DNA of 64,000 nucleotides from Paludibacteraceae bacterium (GTDB taxonomy: Bacteria > Bacteroidota > Bacteroidia > Bacteroidales > Paludibacteraceae). The notes beneath the pieces were generated by a model. The model was not told the origin of the DNA, searched no databases, and was given only the letters and a program-made list of their open reading frames with translations. The stretch covers positions 434,001-498,000 of the forward strand of contig JAFTOD010000005.1 in assembly GCA_017451525.1 (NCBI GenBank), read 5' to 3'. Made by a program: the position numbers and the translations under genes. How positions within the stretch are numbered: the first letter of the stretch is position 1; every line of letters begins with the position of its first letter. This document shows positions 51,360-59,232 of the stretch, piece after piece.

Positions 51360-52292
51360 ATGTCAAGTAAGGTGAATGAAACAAATAAAAAAGGGGGCTT
51401 CGCTCGCTTTATGGAGTGGTATGGTTCATACCAAGGTAAACGTGTAGTAGGCATGGTGTACTCAATTGGTGCAGCCGTTGTGATTGTGGGAGCGTTGTTT
51501 AAGATTATGCACTGGCCAGGAGCAAGTACGGTGCTGATTGCAGGTATGTGTACAGAGGCGTTGCTATTTATGATTGGTTGTTTGGATAAACCACACCCAG
51601 AATTCCATTGGCATGAAGTGTTCCCACAACTGTTGGGACATGGTACAGAGCCAGGATTGTTGGCAGAAATGCAAGCACGTCCTAAACCAACCTTGATGGG
51701 AGGTGGAGCATCCGAAGGTGGTGCGCCTAAAGCAAATGTGCCAGCTTTGACAGATAAAGAGTTGGAATCTTTGAAGGGGGGGATTGCAGACTTGGCAAAA
51801 ACAGCTGTTCAGTTGAGCGAGTTGAGTACTGTAGCAACTGCAACTAACAAGCTGACAAGCAAATTGGATGCTGCATCTGATGCCGCAGAGCAATTCGTGA
51901 GTGCTGGTAAGGTGATTAGTGAAAAAAGTGATGCACTTGGTTCTGTATATGCGCAAGTAACTGAAGATATGCAAAATGTAGCAAAGGGTACCAAGGAGTA
52001 TGAAACTAAGGTGGCAGGTGTTGCTAAGCAATTGACAAGTCTCAATGCTGTATATGAGCTACAGCTTCAAACTCTGCAAAAGCAAGTAGAAGCATATAAA
52101 GCACAAACCGAGAAAGTGGTGGGTGCTACTGCACAAGTAGAGACTTTGACTGCTAGTGTTAAGCAAATGACTGATGCAGCAGGAAATGCTTTGAAGAGTC
52201 AAGAAGCATATGTTGCAGGTGCAAAGCAATTGGCTAATCAAGTAGCTGATTTGAACAAAGTATATGGTAATATGTTGAATGCGTTGGCATAA
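51360..52292 (+). CDS. gldL: GldL/PorL motor protein
   Basis: A 310-residue inner-membrane protein. Two N-terminal membrane segments (about 29-48 and 55-78) form the proton channel: GALFKIMHWPGASTVLIAG and the TEALLFMIG segment with the key Glu. The rest is a long cytosolic coiled coil (residues 130-310), Ala/Gln/Val-rich. GldL pentamers with a GldM dimer act as a rotary proton motor driving type IX export. The 310 length is normal. Confidence 0.95.
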   Translation: MSSKVNETNKKGGFARFMEWYGSYQGKRVVGMVYSIGAAVVIVGALFKIMHWPGASTVLIAGMCTEALLFMIGCLDKPHPEFHWHEVFPQLLGHGTEPGLLAEMQARPKPTLMGGGASEGGAPKANVPALTDKELESLKGGIADLAKTAVQLSELSTVATATNKLTSKLDAASDAAEQFVSAGKVISEKSDALGSVYAQVTEDMQNVAKGTKEYETKVAGVAKQLTSLNAVYELQLQTLQKQVEAYKAQTEKVVGATAQVETLTASVKQMTDAAGNALKSQEAYVAGAKQLANQVADLNKVYGNMLNALA

Positions 52293-52324
52293 AGTCGCGC
52301 GTGTGATACCTTATTTAATATAGT

Positions 52325-53875
52325 ATGGGTGGAGCTACGAACTGTCCGGAAACCCCGAGACAAAAGATGATTGGTATGATGTACCTGGTGTTGACCGCCA
52401 TGTTGGCGCTCAACGTCAGTGCAGCCATATTGAATGGATATATAGCTGTGGACGATAGTTTGCATGCTACTATCAGTGCGACGGAAGAAAGTAACGCTGA
52501 ATCATATGCTCAGTTTGAAGCTGCTCTTAGTCAAAATGCAGAGAAGACACAAGTATGGTATGACAAAGCAATGCAGGTAAAGCAAACGTCGGATGCCTTT
52601 TATGAATATGTGCAAAATTTCAAAGATGAAATGGTTGCCATTGCAGATGGTGCTGATGCGAAGAAAAATGCCACGCTTCATGAGATAAAGAAGCAGGATG
52701 ATACGAATGTTCCTCAGCAATATGCTATTGAAGAGGGAAATGCAGCGAAGTTGAAAGATAAAATACATGCATATCGTGACTTTATGATAGATATCACAGG
52801 CGAGAGTCCTGCGTTGGATAGAGAGTTTATGCAAACTTTCCATACTCCTCGTGGAACGAATACAAGTGGAGATTCCATCACTTGGGAGGAAAGTATGTTT
52901 CATGAAATGCCAATGTGTGCTTGTATTTCCGTGTTGACAAAGTTGCAAAATGATATTCGTCACAGTGAAGGTCGTGCAGTACGGTATTTGCTGACCCAAA
53001 CTGATGCGGGTGACTTACGTGTGAATAAGTTTAGCGCACACATTATTCCTTCTGCTAAGAATGTGATGAAAGGTCAAAAGTATTCAGCGCAAGTACTTTT
53101 TGCTGCCATTGACTCGACACAAGCACTAGAATATTATGTAAATGGTCAGAAGTTGAATAGCAATGGTGTATATGAGGTGATTGCAAACAATGTGGGTCTG
53201 CAAAAAGTAAAAGGTCAAATTGGTTATAAGGATCCACAGGGTGTGATGCAATATTTGCCATTTGAAGATGAATATATGGTGACCGAACCTGCTGCTACAA
53301 TTTCAAATACAGAGTTGAACATCATTTATCGTACCCATCCCAATCCATTCTCTATCTCTGTGCCAGGTGTGAGTTCGGACTTGCTGGAAGTAAAGTGCTC
53401 TCACGCTAAAGTGATTAAGCAAGCAGATGGTCAGTGGATTATCAATCCTCCTAAGAATACTCCAGATAGATTGACTATAGAGGTATATGCGAATGTGAAT
53501 GGTACCATGTTAGCAATGGGAGCGCAAGAATATCGTGTGCGTGATTTGCCAAAACCAAGTGCATATTTTGAAGTAGATGGTGAGCTGATAGATGAAGGAA
53601 AAGTATCGTTCGTCAAATTGAGAAATCCAAATAATAAGTTCATCGCTTCTTATGGTGCTGATGGTTTGGTACAAGCCAAATTTGAAATTGTAAGTTTTCA
53701 AGTGCGTTTGCCTTCTGGAACTTCTATATCAGTGCAAGGTAATCAGTTCAACAAGCGTGCGTTGGATGCGATTAGCAAATTGCAGTTGGGTAGTACTATC
53801 ATTATTATGTCCATTAAAGCAAAAGGACAGGATGGTGCAGAACAATCATTGAAAAGTCTTGTTATAGAGTTATAA
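52325..53875 (+). CDS. gldM: GldM/PorM motor-shaft protein
   Basis: A 516-residue protein with one N-terminal membrane segment (about 16-38: MMYLVLTAMLALNVSAAIL) and a long periplasmic part made of four domains (D1-D4) that span the periplasm as a dimeric shaft. Late signs: NPFSISVPGVSSDLLEV (D3) and DLPKPSAYFEVDG (D4). It links GldL with the GldK/N ring. Starts 32 bases after gldL. Confidence 0.95.
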   Translation: MGGATNCPETPRQKMIGMMYLVLTAMLALNVSAAILNGYIAVDDSLHATISATEESNAESYAQFEAALSQNAEKTQVWYDKAMQVKQTSDAFYEYVQNFKDEMVAIADGADAKKNATLHEIKKQDDTNVPQQYAIEEGNAAKLKDKIHAYRDFMIDITGESPALDREFMQTFHTPRGTNTSGDSITWEESMFHEMPMCACISVLTKLQNDIRHSEGRAVRYLLTQTDAGDLRVNKFSAHIIPSAKNVMKGQKYSAQVLFAAIDSTQALEYYVNGQKLNSNGVYEVIANNVGLQKVKGQIGYKDPQGVMQYLPFEDEYMVTEPAATISNTELNIIYRTHPNPFSISVPGVSSDLLEVKCSHAKVIKQADGQWIINPPKNTPDRLTIEVYANVNGTMLAMGAQEYRVRDLPKPSAYFEVDGELIDEGKVSFVKLRNPNNKFIASYGADGLVQAKFEIVSFQVRLPSGTSISVQGNQFNKRALDAISKLQLGSTIIIMSIKAKGQDGAEQSLKSLVIEL

Positions 53876-53885
53876 AAATATTGTT

Positions 53886-54812
53886 ATGAAAAAATTAGTT
53901 TTTATTATCGTTGCACTTTTGGGTGTATCTACTGCCCAAGCTCAACACCAGATTAATTCATTTTTTGATGAAATGGGATTGATGCGTTTGGAAACCCAAG
54001 AATTGTCTGAGTCTGCAGATACATTAGTAAGTGTTTTTCATCGCTCCGATGATATTGTTTGGTCTCGAGTGGTATATCGTATTATTGATATGCGTTTTAA
54101 ACAAAATTATCAATTATATACACCACAAACTAATGATCCAAATTATAATTCGTTGTTGAAGGTGATGTTGCTTGCAATAGCCGATAGTTTACCTGTATAT
54201 GCGAAGGATGAAAATGGTGATTTAAGACCATTTTACAACGAAGATACCAAGAGAGTGGGAGCTGAAGTGTTTTCGCTGTTGGATGTGTTAAATTTGACAG
54301 ATTTTGATGCAGATGAGGAGACACGTGCTTATGAGCGTATTCTGCGATTGGATTCTACACAGTCTGTAGAACTTTATGAAGGAGCTTTTCCTCGTTTTGC
54401 AAAGAATCAGTTGAAGTATATGATTCAAGAAGTGGTGTTCTTTGACAAACACTATTCTAGGATGTATTCCAAAATCTTGTCGATAGCTCCGATGCATGCT
54501 GATAACATTGAAAATGAAAATGTTTCTGTGATGTCTGCATTGTATAAACAAATACTTTTTTGGATTCCGTTTGATTCTTTCCGCCCATACATGGCACAAC
54601 AATATGTTATGCCTAAGGGGAATGATACTAAACGTGTGACCTTTGATGATTTCTTCACGCAGAAGTTATATACATCGTATGTAGTAGGTACAAACAATAT
54701 CTATAATCGTTTGATACCTGAGTATGCAACTACTCCTGAAGAAATAAAGAAAGAACAAGAACGTATTGAATGGGAGTTGCTCAGCGCAGAACAAGATCTC
54801 TGGGAGTATTAA
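53886..54812 (+). CDS. gldN: GldN/PorN ring protein
   Basis: A 308-residue periplasmic protein with a signal peptide (1-19, cut after AQAQ). Its GldN features are DDIVWSRVVYRIIDMRFKQN, NYQLYTPQ and a VMSALYKQILFWIPFDSFRP stretch. It binds GldK to form the ring complex. Last gene of the operon; a terminator hairpin follows 11 bases later. Confidence 0.95.
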   Translation: MKKLVFIIVALLGVSTAQAQHQINSFFDEMGLMRLETQELSESADTLVSVFHRSDDIVWSRVVYRIIDMRFKQNYQLYTPQTNDPNYNSLLKVMLLAIADSLPVYAKDENGDLRPFYNEDTKRVGAEVFSLLDVLNLTDFDADEETRAYERILRLDSTQSVELYEGAFPRFAKNQLKYMIQEVVFFDKHYSRMYSKILSIAPMHADNIENENVSVMSALYKQILFWIPFDSFRPYMAQQYVMPKGNDTKRVTFDDFFTQKLYTSYVVGTNNIYNRLIPEYATTPEEIKKEQERIEWELLSAEQDLWEY

Positions 54813-54823
54813 GAATTATTGTT

Positions 54824-54848
54824 GGGCAGGTTGATAAACCTGCCCTTT
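54824..54848 (+). terminator. Terminator of the type IX operon
   Basis: GGGCAGGTT (54824-54832) with AACCTGCCC (54837-54845), loop GATA, then TTT. The next operon starts 11 bases later at 54859, so read-through is possible. Confidence 0.85.
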
Positions 54849-54858
54849 CTGCTATATA

Positions 54859-55719
54859 ATGAAGCGTCGAAGTCTTTTCAATATGTATTTTACCACAACG
54901 ATTTCTATATCGTTGGTGTTGTTTCTGGTGGGATTGGAGAGCGTGGTACTAATGTCCGCGCATGAATTGGTACGCCATGTTCGCGAAAGTGTGGTGCTGA
55001 CGGTGGTTCTCAATGATACTGCATCGCAAGCGGATGTACAACGTTTGGATCGTCTGATGCAGGCCGCGCCATATACTTATACTGCTCGGTATATTTCTCG
55101 TGAAGAAGCCTTGCAGGAGCATATTGATAATTTAGGTGAAGATCCTCAAAAGTTTTTGGGATATAATCCTTTAACAGACGCATTTGAGGTAAAATTGCAT
55201 GCGCAATATGCACAGATTGACAGTATATCTACAATTGAGCAAAATTTGTTGGCATTGCCCTATGTGGATCAGGTGATTTATCAAGCCGATATTGTAAAGA
55301 AGTTAGACAATAATCTGCAAGAAGCATCGTTGGTGCTATTAGTGATTGCTTTGGCATTACTTGTGATAGCTCTTGTACTGATTAGTAATACCATACAGTT
55401 GCAGGTTTATTCCAAACGTTTCTTGATTAATACGATGCGTTTGGTGGGGGCTACACCGTGGGTAATAAAATGGCCTTTCATTCGCAGAAATATGTTGATG
55501 GGTATTGAGGCTGCTTGTATAGCGTTGTTGATGCTGGGAGCAGCATATTATTATTGTGCAGACAGATTAGGTATAAGATTGTTTGCTTTAACAGGACAAA
55601 ATATTGCAGTTATAGTAGGTGTTGTCGTTTTTGTGGGATGGTTTATCACTTTCTTTGCTTCGTTAGCAGCCACAAACCGATACATACGAATGAAAACAAG
55701 TAAGATGTATGAAATTTAA
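54859..55719 (+). CDS. ftsX: Cell-division ABC transporter permease FtsX
   Basis: A 286-residue inner-membrane protein with four membrane segments (about 12-32, 155-180, 210-235, 248-270) and an extracytoplasmic loop between the first two. The FtsX core reads LISNTIQLQVYSKRFLINTM and RLVGATPWVIKWPFIRRN. With FtsE (not in the window) it activates septal peptidoglycan hydrolases. It begins a conserved Bacteroidetes block ftsX-DUF3098-uppP-truB-queA. Confidence 0.93.
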   Translation: MKRRSLFNMYFTTTISISLVLFLVGLESVVLMSAHELVRHVRESVVLTVVLNDTASQADVQRLDRLMQAAPYTYTARYISREEALQEHIDNLGEDPQKFLGYNPLTDAFEVKLHAQYAQIDSISTIEQNLLALPYVDQVIYQADIVKKLDNNLQEASLVLLVIALALLVIALVLISNTIQLQVYSKRFLINTMRLVGATPWVIKWPFIRRNMLMGIEAACIALLMLGAAYYYCADRLGIRLFALTGQNIAVIVGVVVFVGWFITFFASLAATNRYIRMKTSKMYEI

Positions 55720-55927
55720 TATTCCTAAATTAAATGCTGTTTTAATCGCAATTGCTTTGGTTGTGATTGTTGTTGGATTTGCACTGATGTCAGGAGAGCC
55801 AAGTGGGGTTACTGAATACAATCCTGATATTTTTTCTGTTCGTCGAATCACAGTAGGCCCAATGATTTCCTTGTTTGGATTTCTTGTAATGGTAGTAGCA
55901 ATATTATATAAACCTCGCAGAAAATGA
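55709..55927 (+). CDS. DUF3098 membrane protein
   Basis: A 72-residue protein with two membrane segments (about 8-28 and 48-66) separated by a conserved [14 protein letters not shown] stretch, typical for DUF3098. It overlaps the end of ftsX by 11 bases and uppP by 4 bases, so the genes are translationally coupled. Function unknown. Confidence 0.92.
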   Translation: MKFNIPKLNAVLIAIALVVIVVGFALMSGEPSGVTEYNPDIFSVRRITVGPMISLFGFLVMVVAILYKPRRK

Positions 55928-56730
55928 GTTGGTGGGAAGCGTTATTGTTAGGTATTATTCAGGGACTAACTGAATTTTTACCTGTTTCTTCGTCTGGTCA
56001 TCTTGAGATTGGTCAGGCTTTGTTGGGTACTGCGGGAGAAGAAAATCTTACTTTTGCAATTGTAGTACATACAGCTACCGTATTATCAACATTAGTTGTC
56101 CTCTGGAAAGAGGTCGCTCAATTATTTAAGGGGACATTCACTACTTTCAAGTGGAACGAAGATAAGAATTATGTGGCAATGATTTTTGTGTCAATGATTC
56201 CTGTTTTTGTGGTGGGTATGTTTTTTAAGGAGCAAGTAGAAGCGTTTTTTGGTAGTGGTTTGTTGCTGGTTGGAATCTGTTTGTGTGTAACAGCTTGCTT
56301 GCTCTATATCAGCGAGTGGCTCAGCAAACGTCGTGCAGGTATAGGGCATGAGGTTGGCTATAAAGATGCGATAATTATCGGATTGGCGCAAGCTGTGGCA
56401 GTGTTGCCAGGTCTTAGTCGCAGTGGAACTACCATAGCAACAGGATTGCTTTGTGGCGTAAAGAAAGAGAGTGTTACCAAGTTTTCTTTTTTGATGGTGT
56501 TGATTCCTATTTTAGGAGAAGCATTTCTAGAGTTGTTGGATATGTTGAGTGGTGAAGTGGTTAGTTCATTGGGACTTGTTCCAATGGTGGTAGGTTTCTT
56601 GGCTGCATTCATCTCTGGTTGCTTGGCGTGCAAGTTTATGATTGATATAGTGCGTCGTCAGAAATTGATATACTTTGCAATATATTGCCTCTGTGCAGGT
56701 ATCTTTGCTATTGTGTATGGACTTTGTTGA
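55924..56730 (+). CDS. uppP: Undecaprenyl-diphosphatase UppP
   Basis: A 268-residue polytopic membrane enzyme that recycles undecaprenyl diphosphate for cell wall synthesis and gives bacitracin resistance. Motifs: [16 protein letters not shown] (E-x-LPVSSSGH) near residue 16 and [19 protein letters not shown] (PGxSRSG) near 158. About eight membrane segments. It overlaps DUF3098 by 4 bases and truB by 14. Confidence 0.96.
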   Translation: MSWWEALLLGIIQGLTEFLPVSSSGHLEIGQALLGTAGEENLTFAIVVHTATVLSTLVVLWKEVAQLFKGTFTTFKWNEDKNYVAMIFVSMIPVFVVGMFFKEQVEAFFGSGLLLVGICLCVTACLLYISEWLSKRRAGIGHEVGYKDAIIIGLAQAVAVLPGLSRSGTTIATGLLCGVKKESVTKFSFLMVLIPILGEAFLELLDMLSGEVVSSLGLVPMVVGFLAAFISGCLACKFMIDIVRRQKLIYFAIYCLCAGIFAIVYGLC

Positions 56731-57412
56731 GGGGGAGATAATAGCTTTTGATAAACCATATCGTTGGACTAGTTTTGATGTGGTTGGGAAAGCCCGTTGG
56801 TTGTTGTGTAAAAAACTGGGTGTAAAAAAGTTGAAGGTGGGTCATTCTGGTACACTTGACCCCTTGGCTACTGGTGTGGTGGTGGTTTGTACTGGTAAGA
56901 AAACTAAACTAATAGATCAACTTCAAGCACATCAAAAGGAATATATGGCTACATTGCAATTGGGGGCGACTACTCCGAGTTTTGACTTAGAAAAGGAAAT
57001 AGACGCTACCTATCCAACCGCTCATATTACACGTGCATTGATAGATGAGGTAATTCCTACTTTCGAGGGGGAGCAATGGCAGGTGCCTCCGATGTTCTCG
57101 GCGGTTAAAGTGGATGGCAAACGAGCATATAAATTGGCACGTCAGGGGGAAGCGGTGGAGCTGAAAGCCAAATTATTGGTGATAGATGAGATTGAGATTT
57201 TGAACTTTGATCAATCAGCAATGCAATTGGTGTTGCGTATTGTTTGTTCAAAGGGGACGTATATTCGTGCTTTGGCGCGAGATATTGGTCAACGCTTAAA
57301 TAGTGGCGCGCATTTGATTGCGTTGCGCCGTACTCGAGTAGGTGATATTAGCGTGGAGGATTGCATGACATTCGAACAATTTACTAATTTGATAGATAAT
57401 GAAATTAAGTAA
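56717..57412 (+). CDS. truB: tRNA pseudouridine(55) synthase TruB
   Basis: A 231-residue cytosolic enzyme making pseudouridine 55 in the T-loop of all tRNAs. Signatures: [32 protein letters not shown] with the catalytic Asp, [19 protein letters not shown] and the [14 protein letters not shown] strand. I use the ATG at 56717, since residues before it in the longer frame (from 56675) lie inside uppP and do not belong to the family. Its stop overlaps the queA start by 14 bases. Confidence 0.96.
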   Translation: MDFVEGEIIAFDKPYRWTSFDVVGKARWLLCKKLGVKKLKVGHSGTLDPLATGVVVVCTGKKTKLIDQLQAHQKEYMATLQLGATTPSFDLEKEIDATYPTAHITRALIDEVIPTFEGEQWQVPPMFSAVKVDGKRAYKLARQGEAVELKAKLLVIDEIEILNFDQSAMQLVLRIVCSKGTYIRALARDIGQRLNSGAHLIALRRTRVGDISVEDCMTFEQFTNLIDNEIK

Positions 57413-58505
57413 CTTCAAATTCAAATTACCAGAGGAGCAGATTGCTCAGTTTCCAAGTCGTTTTCGTGATGAAGCTCGCTTGCTTGTTCTTCATGCAAAA
57501 ACGGGACAGATTGAGCATAAAATGATGAACGATTTGGCATCATATTTTGAAGAAGATGATATTCTGATAGCTAACGATACCAAGGTGTTCCCAGCTCGAT
57601 TATATGCTCAAAAAGAAAAAACACTTGCCAATATTGAAGTGTTTTTGTTGCGAGAATTAAGTCATGAAAATCGCTATTGGGATGTACTTGTTGATCCTGC
57701 TCGTAAAATTCGTATTGGCAATAAGTTGTTTTTTGATGAGGATGCCACTATTATTGCAGAAGTAATTGATAACACGACTTCTCGTGGACGAACATTGCGT
57801 TTTTTGACTGATTATGAGGGCGATGAGTTTGTGCAACACCTTTACTCTATGGGTAACGCACCGCTGCCTAAGTATATTCGTCGTCCAATGACAGAGGAAA
57901 CCTTAGAGCAATATGAAGCGGTTTTTGAAGATTTGCCAGTGAATGAAATGGATAACGAGCGCTATCAAACTGTATTTGCTGACAAGATAGGTGCTGTGGC
58001 TGCGCCAGCAGCGGGTATGCACTTTTCCAAGAATCTTCTTAAACGTCTTGAAATTCGCGGTGTAGAAACTTATACGCTAACTTCTCATGTAGGTTTGGGT
58101 AACTTTAAGTCGGTGGATGTTGAGGATTTATCAAAGCATAAAGTAGATAGTGAACAGATTTCAATACCTCAAAACGTGGTCAATGCGGTAAATAAAGCTC
58201 AGCAAAACAATCGTCGGATATGTGCTATCGGCACGGAGGTAATGCGTGCGTTGGAACATGTGGTGGGTACCAATGGACAGATTAAAGCATACGAGGGTTG
58301 GACTAATAAGTTTATCTATCCTCCATACGATTTCACGGTGGCGAATGCATTCTTCGTGAATTTCTATATGCCACTCTCTACTCAACTGATTATGGTGGCT
58401 ACTTTCGGTGGTGTAGATGTGGTGATGAAAGCTTATCATGAGGCCGTCAAAACGGGGTATCGTTTTGGTGACTATGGTGATGCCATGCTTATCCTTATGG
58501 ATTAA
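57399..58505 (+). CDS. queA: S-adenosylmethionine:tRNA ribosyltransferase-isomerase (QueA)
   Basis: A 368-residue cytosolic enzyme of queuosine synthesis. The frame and phrases ([58 protein letters not shown]) are those of Bacteroidetes QueA. Some usually conserved residues differ: APTAGLHF reads APAAGMHF, TLHVG reads TSHVG, GTTxMR reads GTEVMR, and NFHxPxST reads NFYMPLST. The other copy (36072) keeps these consensus residues. Activity may be altered or moved to the other copy. It sits in the conserved block after truB. Confidence 0.9.
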   Translation: MKLSNFKFKLPEEQIAQFPSRFRDEARLLVLHAKTGQIEHKMMNDLASYFEEDDILIANDTKVFPARLYAQKEKTLANIEVFLLRELSHENRYWDVLVDPARKIRIGNKLFFDEDATIIAEVIDNTTSRGRTLRFLTDYEGDEFVQHLYSMGNAPLPKYIRRPMTEETLEQYEAVFEDLPVNEMDNERYQTVFADKIGAVAAPAAGMHFSKNLLKRLEIRGVETYTLTSHVGLGNFKSVDVEDLSKHKVDSEQISIPQNVVNAVNKAQQNNRRICAIGTEVMRALEHVVGTNGQIKAYEGWTNKFIYPPYDFTVANAFFVNFYMPLSTQLIMVATFGGVDVVMKAYHEAVKTGYRFGDYGDAMLILMD

Positions 58506-58567
58506 CCTTGAAAACTCTTACAAACCTTTAGAATTTTTATAATTACTGCGGCATGCCGCATAGCGAT

Positions 58568-59230
58568 ATGAACGTGCGTATTGACGAGAGCTGGCGACAA
58601 GTCTTACAACCCGAATTTGATAAACCCTACTTCGAGTTGCTGACTGATTTTGTGCGCCATGCCTATCGTACTACTCAATGTTTTCCTCCAGCAGGGCAAA
58701 TCTTCCGTGCCTTTGACCTTTGCCCCTTTGACAAAGTGCGTGTGGTGATTATTGGTCAAGATCCATACCATGATGTCAATCAGGCACATGGCTTGTGTTT
58801 TTCAGTACAGGATGGAGTGCGTATTCCTCCTTCATTGGAGAATATATATAAGGAACTTAACCGTGATTTAGGTAAGCCTATCCCAACTTCGGGTAATCTT
58901 ACCCATTGGGCAGAACAAGGGGTGCTGCTGCTGAATGCAACACTGACAGTAGAGGCGCATCGCGCAGGTAGTCACCAAGGTAAAGGGTGGGAAGAACTTA
59001 CCGATGCTGCGATACAAGCACTGAATAGTCAGCGTGAAAATATCGTTTTTATGCTTTGGGGAAGTTATGCACAGCGTAAAGGACAATTTATAGATCGAAG
59101 ACGTCACTTGGTGCTAACTGCTGTTCACCCAAGTCCGTTGAGTGCATATCGCGGCTTCATTGGTTGTGGACACTTCTCCCAAGCCAATAATTATCTGCAA
59201 CAACACGGACAAACGCCAATAAATTGGTAA
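58568..59230 (+). CDS. ung: Uracil-DNA glycosylase
   Basis: A 220-residue cytosolic DNA repair enzyme that removes uracil. Motifs: VIIGQDPYHDVNQAHGLCFSV (water-activating loop GQDPYH), LLNATLTVEAH, VFMLWGSYAQ and HPSPLSAYRGFIG (minor-groove loop). The first ATG (58553) would add MPHSD, but the family alignment begins at the ATG at 58568 (MNVRIDESW), so I use that. The polA ATG follows 2 bases after the stop codon. Confidence 0.96.
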   Translation: MNVRIDESWRQVLQPEFDKPYFELLTDFVRHAYRTTQCFPPAGQIFRAFDLCPFDKVRVVIIGQDPYHDVNQAHGLCFSVQDGVRIPPSLENIYKELNRDLGKPIPTSGNLTHWAEQGVLLLNATLTVEAHRAGSHQGKGWEELTDAAIQALNSQRENIVFMLWGSYAQRKGQFIDRRRHLVLTAVHPSPLSAYRGFIGCGHFSQANNYLQQHGQTPINW

Positions 59231-59232
59231 TC

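Noticed and set aside
58548-58561. Palindrome TGCGGCATGCCGCA before ung
   Set aside because: Perfect but short, without loop or T-run; could be chance or a site for an unknown protein.
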